The notes: generated from the sequence alone by a model not told the origin. A stretch of DNA of 64,000 bases from Pseudonocardia autotrophica (GCF_000717175.1 NZ_JNYD01000035.1:1-64000); one strand, 5' to 3'; counted from the stretch's first letter, positions 39,110 to 48,429 are shown. Program-made: numbers and translations.

Positions 39110-40078
39110 ATGGAGCCCGGACCCAGGCTGGACCGCCGCTCCGCCCTGCGCGTGCTGGCGGCACTCGCCGTGCTCCCCGGCCTGGCCGCCTGCGGCGCCG
39201 ACTTCTCCGGGCGGCGGCTGTCGATCGCGGCGGGGGTCGCCTCGGGCGTCTACTTCCGGCTCGGCGGCACGCTCGCCGAGGTCTGGCGGGAGCACCTCGA
39301 CCTGGGCGCCGCCCCGACCGTCCTGACGACGGCGGGTTCCGTGGACAACCTCGACCGGCTGGCCGGCGGCACCGTCGACGTCGCGTTCAGCCAGGTCGAC
39401 ACGGCGGCCGAACGGCTCGCCGGCCTCGCGCCGGGCGATCCCCGCGCCCCGCGCGCCCTCGCCCGGATCTACGACGACGCCCTGCACGTCGTGGTGCGGC
39501 GTGACTCGCCGGCCCGGCGGGTCGCGGACCTGCGCAGACGCGCCGTGTCGATCGGGCCGCCGACCTCGGGCTACTACGCCGCGTCCCGCCGGCTGCTGGA
39601 GAGCGCGGGCGTGGATCCGGACCGCGACGTCGACGCCCGCCAGCTCGGCCTGTCGGACTCCGCCGCGGCGCTGCGCGACGGGACGATCGAGGCCTTCTGC
39701 TGGTTCGGGGGCGTGCCGACCGCGGGCGTCTCCGACCTCGCGGCGACCACACCGATCCGGCTGCTGGACCTGACCGACGTGCTCGAGGCCGTCCGGGCGC
39801 GCTACCCCGTGTACTCGTCGGGCACCGTGCCCGCCTCCGCCTACGACATCGGCGAACCGGTGGCCACTCTGTTCGTGCGGAACCTGCTGCTGGTCCCCGC
39901 CGCGCTCGACGACGACCTGGCCGGCGCCCTCGTCGGCACGATCTTCGCCGAGCAGCCCCGGCTCGCCGCCACCAGCCCGGCCGCGCTGACCATCGACGCC
40001 CGCGCCGCCATCGGCACCCAGCCGGTGCCGCTGCATCCCGGGGCGGAGCGCTTCTACCGCGAGGCCAAGGGCGCGTGA
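39110..40078 (+). CDS. TAXI-family TRAP transporter solute-binding lipoprotein
   Basis: A 322-residue exported lipoprotein: twin basic residues, a hydrophobic segment and the lipobox LAAC with C28 as the lipidated residue. The mature part has family blocks [40 protein letters not shown] and [24 protein letters not shown] proteins bind glutamate-like or other organic acids for TRAP transport, but no TRAP membrane subunit is encoded here, so it may work with a distant partner. It is divergent from miaB, with a 98-base gap. Confidence 0.83.
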   Translation: MEPGPRLDRRSALRVLAALAVLPGLAACGADFSGRRLSIAAGVASGVYFRLGGTLAEVWREHLDLGAAPTVLTTAGSVDNLDRLAGGTVDVAFSQVDTAAERLAGLAPGDPRAPRALARIYDDALHVVVRRDSPARRVADLRRRAVSIGPPTSGYYAASRRLLESAGVDPDRDVDARQLGLSDSAAALRDGTIEAFCWFGGVPTAGVSDLAATTPIRLLDLTDVLEAVRARYPVYSSGTVPASAYDIGEPVATLFVRNLLLVPAALDDDLAGALVGTIFAEQPRLAATSPAALTIDARAAIGTQPVPLHPGAERFYREAKGA

Positions 40079-40096
40079 CGTCGGCGACCAGCCCGT

Positions 40097-40134
40097 AAAG
40101 GGAAGGCAAAGTTCGTCCCAAACAAGGCTATGCT
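40097..40134 (+). promoter_or_regulatory. Candidate promoter and iron-type operator before the Fbp operon
   Basis: TATGCT at 40129-40134 is a good -10 candidate. The overlapping AAAGGGAAGGCAAAGTTCG (40097-40115) matches the IdeR/DtxR consensus TWAGGTWAGSCTWACCTWA at 12 of 19 positions, mainly in the left half. An iron-responsive site here would make sense for an iron transporter, but the match is weak. Confidence 0.25.
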
Positions 40135-40177
40135 CCCTCCACCCGGGCGGCACCGCCCGCCGACAGAGGAGCCGCCC

Positions 40178-41206
40178 GTGCCGCGCCCCCGCGTTCCCCG
40201 CTGCGTCCGAGTCGCCGTCGCCGCGCTCGCCGCGGTCGCCGTCGCCGCCCCGCTGACCGCCTGCGGGAGCTCCCCGGACCTGACGATCTACTCGGGTCGC
40301 AACGAGCAGCTCGTGGGCGGGCTGCTCGAGAAGCTGGAGGAGCGGGTCGGCGGGACCGTCGAGGTGCGCTACGGCGGGAGCGCCGAGCTCGCCGCCCAGC
40401 TGCTCGAGGAGGGCGCCGGCACCGAGGCGGACGTGTTCTTCTCCCAGGACGCGGGCGCCCTCGGCGCGCTCGACGACGCGAACCGCCTGGAGCCGCTGCC
40501 GCCCGCGGCCCTCGACGCCGTCCCGGCGGCCTACCGCGCGGACGACGGCAGCTGGGTCGCGACCTCGGCCCGCTCCCGCGTGCTGTTCTACGACCCGCGG
40601 CAGGTCTCCGGGGCGGACCTCCCCGCCACGCTCGACGCCGTGACCGACCCGCGGTGGCGCGGGAAGATCGGCTACGCGCCGACCAATGCCTCCTGGCAGG
40701 CGTTCGTGACCGGGGTCCGGGTGTTGCGTGGCGAGGAGGGCGCCCGGGCCTGGCTGCAGGCCTTCGGGGCGAACCAGCCGGTCAGGTTCGACAACAACAT
40801 CCAGATCCTCGACGCCGTGAACGCCGGGCAGATCGCCCTCGGCCTGTCCAACCACTACTACTGGTACGAGCGCGTGGCCGAGGTGGGCGAGCAGGCCGTC
40901 CCGGCCCGCGTCCACTACGTCCCGGGCGGCGACCCGCTCGGCCTGGTCAACGTGGCCGGCGCCGGGGTGGTCGCCGGGACCGCGCAGCAGGAGATGGCCC
41001 GCCGTGCCGTCGAGTTCCTGGTCTCTCCCGAGGCCCAGCAGTACTTCGCCGACGAGACGGCCGAGTACCCGGTCCGCGCGGGGGTCGCGTCCACCCGGCA
41101 CACGCTGCGGCCGCTCGACCAGCTGCAGCCGCCGGACATCGACCTGTCCGACCTCGCGTCGCTGCAGCAGTCGCTCACGCTGCTGCAGGAGACCGGTCTG
41201 GCGTGA
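40178..41206 (+). CDS. Ferric iron ABC transporter, substrate-binding lipoprotein
   Basis: A 342-residue periplasmic-type iron-binding protein of the FbpA/FutA family, exported and anchored by the lipobox LTAC (C29). Mature blocks: LTIYSGRNEQLVGGLLEKLE at the start, GTEADVFFSQDAGALGAL, and the tandem tyrosines in LGLSNHYYWYERV that bind ferric iron in this family. AGAGGAG precedes the GTG start. First gene of a three-gene operon whose next start overlaps its stop (GTGA). Confidence 0.9.
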   Translation: MPRPRVPRCVRVAVAALAAVAVAAPLTACGSSPDLTIYSGRNEQLVGGLLEKLEERVGGTVEVRYGGSAELAAQLLEEGAGTEADVFFSQDAGALGALDDANRLEPLPPAALDAVPAAYRADDGSWVATSARSRVLFYDPRQVSGADLPATLDAVTDPRWRGKIGYAPTNASWQAFVTGVRVLRGEEGARAWLQAFGANQPVRFDNNIQILDAVNAGQIALGLSNHYYWYERVAEVGEQAVPARVHYVPGGDPLGLVNVAGAGVVAGTAQQEMARRAVEFLVSPEAQQYFADETAEYPVRAGVASTRHTLRPLDQLQPPDIDLSDLASLQQSLTLLQETGLA

Positions 41207-42744
41207 CCGCGCCCCCGTCGACGCGGTCCCCCGCCCGGGCGGGGGCCGCGCCCCGGGCCCTGCTGGCCGCCGCCGCGGTCACCGGCGCGCTGGCCTGCGT
41301 CCCGCTGCTCTACCTGGCCGTCCGCACCCTGGAGGCGGGTCCCGGCACGGTGGCCGGGATCCTGGCCCGGCCGCGGACCGGCGAGCTGCTGACCCGAAGT
41401 GTGCTGCTCGCGGGCTCGGTCACGGCGGCCTGCCTCGTCCTCGGCTGCGGGCTGGCCTGGCTGGTGGCCCGCACCGACCTGCCCGGCCGCCGGGTGTGGG
41501 CCGCGGTCCTGGCGCTGCCGCTGGCCGTCCCGTCGTACGTGGCCGGGTTCACCTGGATCGCCGAGTGGCCCGGGCTGGCGGGCTTCCCGGGCGCGTTCCT
41601 GGTGCTCACCCTGGTCAGCTACCCGTACGTGCTGCTGCCGGTCGCGGCGGCGCTGCTGGTGTCCGACGGCGGGCTGGAGGAGGTCGCCCGCTCGCTCGGC
41701 CGCGGCCCGGGCCAGGTCCTGTTGTCGGTCACGTTGCGTCGGGTCCGCCCGACCGCGGCGGCCGCGGGCCTGCTCGTCGCGCTCTACGTGCTCAGCGACT
41801 TCGGCGCGGTCTCGCTGATGCGCTACGAGACCTTCACGCTCGGCATCTACACGAGCTACCGGGCCACCTTCGACCGCACGCCGGCGGCGGTGCTCGGCTG
41901 CGTCCTCGTGGTCCTCGCCGCCCTGCTGACCTGGGGCGAGTACCGGGCCCGCGGTCGCGCCGCCGGATGGGTCGGCCGCGGCACCCCGCGCCCGCCGGTG
42001 CCGGTGCGGCTGGGGGCCTGGCGGCCGGTCGCGCTGCTGGCGGTGGTGGCCGTCGCCGCCGCGGCCCTCGGGGTGCCCGCGGTGAGCCTGGTGCGCTGGA
42101 CCGTGGCGGGCACGTCGGCCGGGGTCGACTGGCCTGCGCTCGGGAGCGCCGCGGTCGCGACCCTGCAGGTCGCCGGGGTCGGCGCGGCCCTGACCACCCT
42201 GCTCGCGCTGCCGGTGGGGATCCTCGCCGCCCGGCACCGCGGGCGCGTGGTCACCGCCGTCGAGACCGCGGCCTACGCCGGGCACGCGCTGCCCGGCGTG
42301 ACGATCGGGCTCGCCCTGGTGTTCGTCGGGATCCGGCTGGTCCCGGGGATCTACCAGGAGCTGCCGCTGCTGGTCGTCGGGTACGCCGTGCTGTTCCTCC
42401 CGCTGACCGTCGGAGCCGTCCGGACCGCGGTCGCGGCCGCGCCCGTGGGTCACGAGGAGGTCGCCCGCTCGCTCGGCTGCGGCCGGGCGGTGGCGTTCGC
42501 GCGCGTCACCCTCCCCCGGGCGCTGCCCGGCACGGTCGCCGGCGCGGCGCTCGTGTTCCTCACCGTGGTCAAGGAGCTGCCGGTGACCCTGATGCTGCGG
42601 CCGACCGGCACGGACACCCTCGCGGTGCAGCTGTGGAGCCACACCGGGGCAGGCGCCTTCGCGGCCGCGGCCCCGTACGCCGTGGTACTCGTGCTGGTCT
42701 CGGCGGTCCCGGCCGCGCTGCTCGACCGGGCGGTGCACCGGTGA
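41203..42744 (+). CDS. Ferric iron ABC transporter, fused permease
   Basis: A 513-residue permease of the FbpB type, two six-helix halves in one chain. Each half has the cytoplasmic EAA loop: EEVARSLGRGPGQVLLSVTL in the first and EEVARSLGCGRAVAFARVTL in the second. It forms the membrane channel for iron released by the binding protein. Overlaps both neighbours by four bases, so the operon is translationally coupled. Confidence 0.92.
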   Translation: MTAPPSTRSPARAGAAPRALLAAAAVTGALACVPLLYLAVRTLEAGPGTVAGILARPRTGELLTRSVLLAGSVTAACLVLGCGLAWLVARTDLPGRRVWAAVLALPLAVPSYVAGFTWIAEWPGLAGFPGAFLVLTLVSYPYVLLPVAAALLVSDGGLEEVARSLGRGPGQVLLSVTLRRVRPTAAAAGLLVALYVLSDFGAVSLMRYETFTLGIYTSYRATFDRTPAAVLGCVLVVLAALLTWGEYRARGRAAGWVGRGTPRPPVPVRLGAWRPVALLAVVAVAAAALGVPAVSLVRWTVAGTSAGVDWPALGSAAVATLQVAGVGAALTTLLALPVGILAARHRGRVVTAVETAAYAGHALPGVTIGLALVFVGIRLVPGIYQELPLLVVGYAVLFLPLTVGAVRTAVAAAPVGHEEVARSLGCGRAVAFARVTLPRALPGTVAGAALVFLTVVKELPVTLMLRPTGTDTLAVQLWSHTGAGAFAAAAPYAVVLVLVSAVPAALLDRAVHR

Positions 42745-43748
42745 GCGCCGGGCTCGCGGTCGCGGGCGTGCGCGCGGGCCATCCCGGCGTGTCCGTCCTG
42801 CACGGGGTGGACCTGGCGGTGCCCGCGGGCGCGCTGGTGGCAGTGCTCGGCGGCTCCGGCAGCGGCAAGACGACGCTGCTGCGCTGCGTGGCCGGCTTCC
42901 ACCCGCTCGACGCCGGCGAGATCCGGCTCGGGGACCGCGTCGTCGCCGGGCCGGGCGTCGAGGTCCCGCCGGAGCGCCGTCGCGTCGGCCTGGTCCCCCA
43001 GGACGGCTCGCTGTTCGCGCACCTGTCGGTGGCCGCGAACGTCGGGTTCGGGCTCGACCGGGCCGCCCGCCGCGGCCCCCGGGTGCGCGAGCTGCTGGAC
43101 CTGGTCGGGCTCGCCGACCTCGCCGACCGCATGCCGCAGGAGCTCTCCGGCGGCCAGCAGCAGCGGGTCGCGTTGGCCCGGGCGCTCGCCCCGGACCCCG
43201 CCGTGGTGCTGCTCGACGAGCCCTTCAGCGCCCTCGACGCCGGGCTGCGGGCGGAGGTCCGCGAGCAGGTCCGCGCCGCGCTGCGGGCGGCCGGCACCAC
43301 CGCGGTCCTGGTCACCCACGACCAGCAGGAGGCACTCGGCGTCGCCGACCTCGTCGCGCTGCTGCGCGACGGCCGGATCGTCCAGGTCGCCCCGCCGCGG
43401 GAGATCTACGGCACGCCGGCCGACGTCGGCGTGGGCACGTTCGTGGGCGAGGCGGTGGTCCTGCCGGCGGTCGCCCGCGGCGGCTGTGCGGAGACCGTGC
43501 TGGGCGCGCTGCCGGTGGCGGCCGCGGACGGCCCCGGCCAGCTCCTGGTCCGGCCCGAGCAGCTGCGGCTACGCCCCGGCGGGCCGGCGCGCGTCCGGGA
43601 GGTGGTCTTCCACGGGCACGACGCGACCGTGCTCGTGGAGCTCGGCGGCACCACGCTGCGCTGCCGCACGGCCGAACCGGAGACCCCGGAGCCGGGCAGC
43701 GAGGTGAGCCTGCAGGTCCGCGGACCGGTGCGCTTCTACCCGGACTGA
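42741..43748 (+). CDS. Ferric iron ABC transporter, ATP-binding protein
   Basis: A 335-residue ABC ATPase of the FbpC type: Walker A GGSGSGKTTL, Q-loop VPQDGSLFAHLSV, signature [15 protein letters not shown], Walker B VVLLDEPFSALDA and switch histidine LVTHDQ. The C-terminal TOBE-like domain covers about residues 240-335. Its last 180 bases overlap the 3' end of the opposite-strand adenylation/acyltransferase gene. Confidence 0.93.
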   Translation: MSAGLAVAGVRAGHPGVSVLHGVDLAVPAGALVAVLGGSGSGKTTLLRCVAGFHPLDAGEIRLGDRVVAGPGVEVPPERRRVGLVPQDGSLFAHLSVAANVGFGLDRAARRGPRVRELLDLVGLADLADRMPQELSGGQQQRVALARALAPDPAVVLLDEPFSALDAGLRAEVREQVRAALRAAGTTAVLVTHDQQEALGVADLVALLRDGRIVQVAPPREIYGTPADVGVGTFVGEAVVLPAVARGGCAETVLGALPVAAADGPGQLLVRPEQLRLRPGGPARVREVVFHGHDATVLVELGGTTLRCRTAEPETPEPGSEVSLQVRGPVRFYPD

Positions 43749-46172
43749 CGCGGCCGCCCGGCCGAGGACCTCCTGCACGGCGACGCCGACGACCAGGCAG
43801 GCGAGCACGACGACGGCCGAGGGCAGCCCGGCCAGCGCCGACATGACCGCGTAGTGGGTCAGGTAGATCGCGAGCGACGCCCCCGCGAGCAGCCCGCACA
43901 GCCGCACGAGCGGCCGCGGCACCGCCAGCGCGGGCACCAGCAGCAGCGCCGTGCCGACGGCGACCACGGCCGCCCGGTGCGGCTCGTGGGCGAACATCAT
44001 CGGCACGGCGACGGCGAGTCCGGCGAGCACCGCGGCGCGCTGCCACGCGGTCGCGGCGCGCTGCGCGGCCCAGCCCAGCGCGAACAGCCAGATCACGGTG
44101 TGCACGCTCATCTGGCGCAGGGAGAAGGCGTTGGCGCCGTCGTCGACGAACTGGCCGAGCAAGCCGGCGAGGTACACGGCCGCGGGCAGGGCGAACGGCA
44201 GGCTCCGGTCGAGCGCCCGCACCGCGGGGACCACGAACAGCAGCGCCATCAGCAGCAGGATCTGCGGCAGCGTCTCGACGAACCAGTACCCCCACGCCTC
44301 CGGGTCGACCACGTAGTTGAGCAGCAGCGCGTTGTACCAGTCGACGTCGTCGGCGACGGTCGCGCGCCAGGCCACCCACAGCGCGCTCGGCACGGCGATC
44401 CGGGCGGCGGTGCGCAGGATCGTCCGCGACGGCCGGGGCGGGGCCAGGGCGAACCGCGCGAACGCCCAGCCCGCCGCGGCCAGCAGCACGTGCGAGCCGC
44501 CCAGCAGCCGGAACAGCCCCACGTGCGAGCCCACGATCAGCACGATCGCCGCGGCCCGCAGGACGACGGGGGTCTCCACCAGCAGCCACCGCCGCGGCGC
44601 GCGACCGGGCCCGCCGAGCGCGACGAGCTCCGCCACTGTGCGTTCCGGCCAGTCCGGCGGCAGCGCACCGACCGTGCGTTGCAGCCGCAGCGCCGTCTGG
44701 ACGTACCGCAGCGAGTCGCCACCGAGCCCCACGAAGGTGTCCCCGTCGGTGATCGTGCGGCCCGGGAACACCGCCGCGAAGGCCCGGCGCACCGGGTCCG
44801 CGCCCGCGGGCGGCTGCTGCGGGGCGGCCGCGGCGGCGACCGCGGCGAGGTCGACCTTGCCGGTGGGCAGCCGCGGGAGCGCGTCGACCCCGGCGACCCG
44901 GACGGCCGTCGGCGGCAGCCGGAGCCGCTCCGCGAGCAGGTCGGCCACGGCCGTCGCGTCGCCGCCGCGGACCACCGCGACGGCCAGGCCGGTGTCGTCG
45001 CCGGTCGCCGCGGCCGCCACGCCCCCCGCCGCGAGGATCCGCTCGACCTCGTCGAGGTCCACCCGCAGCCCGAACGGCTTGACGAACCGCGCCGCGCGCC
45101 CGGTGATCTCGAGCAGGCCGTCGGGCCGCAGCCGGGCGCGGTCGCCCGTCTCGAGCCGGTCGACGGTCCGGCCCAGCGCGAGATCGGCGCCGCTGCGGGC
45201 GTAGCCGAGCATGACGTTCTCGCCCCGGTAGACCAGGTCGCCCACGCCGTCCGGGTCCGGCCGCTCGATGCTGAACGTGCCGCCGGGCACGGCGACCCCG
45301 ACCGCCGACGGCGCCGTCGCCGCCCGCTCCGGCGGCAGGTAGGCCATCCGGGCCGTGGCCTCGGTCTGGCCGTACATGACGTAGAGCGCCCACCCGCGCC
45401 CCGCCCCGAGCGCGGCGTACCGCTCGACCGCGGCCGGGTCCCACCGCCCGCCCGCCTGCGTGACGTACCGCAGCGACGGGAGCGCGCGGTCGGCGAAGCC
45501 CGTCGCGTCGAGCAGGTCGAACGTGTACGGGACGCCGTGCAGGCTGGTCAGGCCGAGCTCCGCGAACTCGGTCCAGAAGGCGGGCTCGGCGACCGACCGG
45601 CTCGACAGCACCACGGTCGCGCCGCGCGCGAGGTTGCTGTTCACGACCGAGAGCCCGTAGCAGTACTGCAGCGGCAGGGTGAGCGGTGCCCGGTCCCCCG
45701 GTCGGATCGGCAGGTACCCGGCGATCGATTCGGCGTTGGCCGCGAGGTTGCGCGCGGAGAGCCGGACGAGCTTCGGCGAGCCGGTGGTGCCCGAGGTGGG
45801 CAGCAGCAGGGCGAGGTCCGGGTGCAGCGCCGGGCCCGGCCCACGCTCCTCGATCCGCACCCCGTCCGCCTCCGGCCGCACGACGACGGCGGGGTCGTGG
45901 GCCGCGAGCAGCGGCTCGGCGCGCGCCGGGTCGTCGCCGACCAGCAGCGCGACGTGACCGGCCCGCAGCGCCGCCAGGTAGGTGACGACGGGCTCGACGC
46001 CGGGGCCGGCCACCACCGCGACGAGCCGGCGTCCGGTCCCGAGCTCGGCAGCCCGTGCGTCGGCCCGCGCCGCCAGCTCCCGGTAGCTCAGGCACTCCCC
46101 GCCGGGCACCAGCAGGGCCGGGCGCCCGCCGTGGCGCGCGAGGGCACCGGCGAACCCCGGCGTTTCGGTCAT
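43569..46172 (-). CDS. Adenylation - carrier protein - membrane acyltransferase fusion
   Basis: An 867-residue fusion. Residues 1-450 are an ANL adenylation domain: A3 TSGTTGSPK (126-134), A5 YGQTEA (267-272), A7 TGD with D344, A10 lysine K439 in LPTGKVDL, so it looks active. Residues 455-525 are a carrier domain with attachment site S487 in GGDSLRY. Residues 535-805 hold about ten membrane helices in acyltransferase-3 style: the first has H550 in IVLIVGSHVG, the second ends AAAGWAFARF, the ninth reads SLAIYLTHYAV with H773. The A4 region (LPLQYCYGLSV) lacks the aspartate that binds an amino group, so a non-amino acid is the likelier substrate. Inferred job: activate an acid, load it on the carrier and transfer it through the membrane to an envelope acceptor. 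It follows the two-component genes by 57 bases. The last 60 codons lie antisense to the iron ATPase gene. Confidence 0.82.
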   Translation of the reverse strand: MTETPGFAGALARHGGRPALLVPGGECLSYRELAARADARAAELGTGRRLVAVVAGPGVEPVVTYLAALRAGHVALLVGDDPARAEPLLAAHDPAVVVRPEADGVRIEERGPGPALHPDLALLLPTSGTTGSPKLVRLSARNLAANAESIAGYLPIRPGDRAPLTLPLQYCYGLSVVNSNLARGATVVLSSRSVAEPAFWTEFAELGLTSLHGVPYTFDLLDATGFADRALPSLRYVTQAGGRWDPAAVERYAALGAGRGWALYVMYGQTEATARMAYLPPERAATAPSAVGVAVPGGTFSIERPDPDGVGDLVYRGENVMLGYARSGADLALGRTVDRLETGDRARLRPDGLLEITGRAARFVKPFGLRVDLDEVERILAAGGVAAAATGDDTGLAVAVVRGGDATAVADLLAERLRLPPTAVRVAGVDALPRLPTGKVDLAAVAAAAAPQQPPAGADPVRRAFAAVFPGRTITDGDTFVGLGGDSLRYVQTALRLQRTVGALPPDWPERTVAELVALGGPGRAPRRWLLVETPVVLRAAAIVLIVGSHVGLFRLLGGSHVLLAAAGWAFARFALAPPRPSRTILRTAARIAVPSALWVAWRATVADDVDWYNALLLNYVVDPEAWGYWFVETLPQILLLMALLFVVPAVRALDRSLPFALPAAVYLAGLLGQFVDDGANAFSLRQMSVHTVIWLFALGWAAQRAATAWQRAAVLAGLAVAVPMMFAHEPHRAAVVAVGTALLLVPALAVPRPLVRLCGLLAGASLAIYLTHYAVMSALAGLPSAVVVLACLVVGVAVQEVLGRAAASVRVEAHRSADLQAHLAARLRGLRFGRAAAQRGAAELHEHGRVVPVEDHLPDARRPAGA

Positions 46173-46229
46173 ACTTCCATCAGATGTGGTGAGCCTGTCC
46201 TTGGCAATACACCGGACGGACGGACCTCG

Positions 46230-47642
46230 TCACAGCGTCGGCGGGAGGGCCCGCCGCAGCCGCGCCGCCGCCCTGAGCCCGCCGCTCGGCGGCAGCTCCA
46301 GTACCAGCGACCCGCCCGCCAGCTCGACGGTGCGGGCGGCGATCGCGAGGCCCAGGCCAGAACCCTCGACGTTGTTCTGCCCGGGCGAGCGCCAGAACCG
46401 GTCGGTGGCCCGTTCGAGCTCCTCCGGCGGGATCCCGGGCCCGGTGTCCAGCACCGCCACGTCGACCAGGGGCGGGTCCGCGCCGCGCACCGGCCGGACC
46501 GTGACGGTCACGGTGCCGCCGGGCGGGGTGAACTTCACGGCGTTGTCGAGCAGGGCGTCGAGGACGGTCTCGATGCCCCCGGGCGTCATCCGCACCCGCA
46601 GCCCGCGCACGCCGCCGCGCAGCAGCCGCAGGCCGGTGTGCTCGGCGAGCGGGCGCCAGGCGTCGAGGCGGTCGTCGACGGCCGGGTCGACCGCCGTGTC
46701 GACCTCCCGGTCCACGCCGGCGTCGCGCTCGGCGCGGGCCAGCGCCAGCAGCCCGTCGAGCACCCCGGAGAGCCGCTCGGCCTCCTCCAGCGCGGCGACG
46801 TGCTCCTCCGCGGCGTCTCCCTCGACGTGCCCGTCGAGGTTGGACAGCCGCAGGCGCAGCGCGGTGAGCGGGTTGCGCAGCTGGTGGCTCGCGTCGGCGA
46901 CGAAGGCCCGCTGGGTCGACAGCGCCTGGCCGACCGACTCCGCCATGCGGTCGAAGGACAGGGTGAGCCGGCGCAGCTCGGGCGGGCCGGACCCGTCGGA
47001 CACCGGCTCGGCGGGCCGCCCGGCCAGCACCGCGCGCGTCACGCGCCCGGTGCCCTCGTCGAGGCGGCGCACCGGCCGCAGGATCCACCGGGTGACCGGC
47101 ACCGCGACCAGCACGCCGAGCGCGAGCGCCGCCAGCACCAGGGCCGCGACCAGTGACCAGACCCGGATCTCGGCCGCCCGCAGCGCGTCGGTCGGGGACA
47201 CGGTGATGGCCGCGCCGCGCACCTCGCCGTCGACCAGGACCGGTTCGGCGAGCACCAGCGGGCGGGTGTCCCACGGCATGATCAGCGGCGGCGCGGCCGA
47301 CCGGCGGCTGGCCAGGGCGACCTGCAGGCGTTCCCGGCCGGCGGCGTCGAGGGTGGGCGGCGCCGCGCGCGAGGCCGCGACGACCCGCCCGGCCCGGTCG
47401 ACGACGGTGACCGCCACGCCGTAGACCTCGTCGTAGCGGGCCAGCTCCTCGGCCAGCCCGGCCGCGCTGTCCTCGGTGATCGGCCGCTGCGCGCGCGAGG
47501 CGAAGTAGATGGTGTCGGTGAGCCGGTCGATGAACAGCTCCTGCTGCGAAGCACGCGAGTTCGACACCGCCAGCGGCACGCCGAGGCCCAGCGCCAGCAG
47601 CCCGACCAGCACGCAGACGATGACGAGCAGCCGGGTGCGCAC
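46230..47642 (-). CDS. Sensor histidine kinase
   Basis: A 470-residue membrane kinase. One helix at the N-terminus (LLVIVCVLVGLLALGLGVPL), an extracytoplasmic sensor of about 130 residues, a second helix (LVAALVLAALALGVLVAVPV), a HAMP linker, the dimerisation domain with H253 in FVADASHQLRNPLTALRLRL, and a catalytic domain with LLDNAVKFTP, DTGPGIPPEEL and GSGLGLAI. Partner of the response regulator 12 bases upstream. The signal is unknown. Confidence 0.93.
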   Translation of the reverse strand: MRTRLLVIVCVLVGLLALGLGVPLAVSNSRASQQELFIDRLTDTIYFASRAQRPITEDSAAGLAEELARYDEVYGVAVTVVDRAGRVVAASRAAPPTLDAAGRERLQVALASRRSAAPPLIMPWDTRPLVLAEPVLVDGEVRGAAITVSPTDALRAAEIRVWSLVAALVLAALALGVLVAVPVTRWILRPVRRLDEGTGRVTRAVLAGRPAEPVSDGSGPPELRRLTLSFDRMAESVGQALSTQRAFVADASHQLRNPLTALRLRLSNLDGHVEGDAAEEHVAALEEAERLSGVLDGLLALARAERDAGVDREVDTAVDPAVDDRLDAWRPLAEHTGLRLLRGGVRGLRVRMTPGGIETVLDALLDNAVKFTPPGGTVTVTVRPVRGADPPLVDVAVLDTGPGIPPEELERATDRFWRSPGQNNVEGSGLGLAIAARTVELAGGSLVLELPPSGGLRAAARLRRALPPTL

Positions 47643-47654
47643 GCCTCGGCCCGC

Positions 47655-48320
47655 TCAGCCGCCGAGCCGGTACCCGACGCCGCGCACCGTCTGGACCAGC
47701 TCGGGCCGGCCGAGCTTGGTGCGCAGGGTGGCCACGTGCACGTCGAGCGTCCGGTTCGCGCCCGGCCAGCTGCGCCCCCACACCTCGGCGACGATCCGGG
47801 TGCGCGTGCAGACCGTGCCGCGCGCGGCCGCGAGCAGCGCCAGCACCTGGAACTCCTTGCGGGTCAGCGTGACCTCGGCGCCGTCGACGGTCACCGTGTG
47901 CCGGCCGAGGTCGATCGCCACGCCGTCGTCCGTGGTCACCACCCGGTCGGCCGGCTCGCCCTCGCTCGGGCCGCGGCGGCGCTGCACCGCGTGGATGCGC
48001 GCGACCAGCTCGCCGACGTCGTACGGCTTGACCACGTAGTCGTCGGCGCCGGAGTGCAGTCCGACGATCCGGTCCTCGACGTCCCCGCGGGCGGTGACCA
48101 CGATGACCGGGACGTCACTGGCCTGCCGGATCGCCCGGCAGACGTCCACCCCGTCCGCGTCGGGCAGGCCGAGATCGAGGAGGACGACGTCCACACCCGT
48201 GAGGTGGTCGACCGCGCCGCGGCCGCGTTCGAGCCGCGTGGTGGTCATTCCGTGCCGGTGCAGGGCGGGGCGCAGCGCCGCCGCCACGCGATCATCGTCC
48301 TCCACGAGCAGAATGTGCAC
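47655..48320 (-). CDS. Response regulator, OmpR/PhoB type
   Basis: A 221-residue regulator. Receiver domain with acidic pocket E7/D8, phospho-acceptor D49 in VVLLDLGLPD, T76 and K98 in DDYVVKPYD; C-terminal winged helix with LTRKEFQVLALLAAARG and TLDVHVATLRTKLG. First gene of a unit with the kinase and the acyltransferase fusion. It is divergent from gluA, with about 110 bases between them, so it might regulate either side. Confidence 0.94.
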   Translation of the reverse strand: MHILLVEDDDRVAAALRPALHRHGMTTTRLERGRGAVDHLTGVDVVLLDLGLPDADGVDVCRAIRQASDVPVIVVTARGDVEDRIVGLHSGADDYVVKPYDVGELVARIHAVQRRRGPSEGEPADRVVTTDDGVAIDLGRHTVTVDGAEVTLTRKEFQVLALLAAARGTVCTRTRIVAEVWGRSWPGANRTLDVHVATLRTKLGRPELVQTVRGVGYRLGG

Positions 48321-48429
48321 GCGGTTCCCCTCCGAGGTCGTTATTGGATAGAGACCCTAAAGGTTGCCCAAGGTGGTGGACTCGCCTGTCCGAATCGTCC
48401 TAGCGTCCCGCCATGCCTGGAGGCCGACC

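Noticed and set aside
39110..40078. Binding protein of the adjacent iron ABC transporter
   Set aside because: It matches the TAXI family, and the iron operon has its own FbpA-type protein starting at 40178.
43569..46172. Part of a non-ribosomal peptide synthetase cluster
   Set aside because: No condensation or thioesterase domain, no second module and no tailoring genes nearby; the adenylation domain lacks the amino-acid-binding aspartate.
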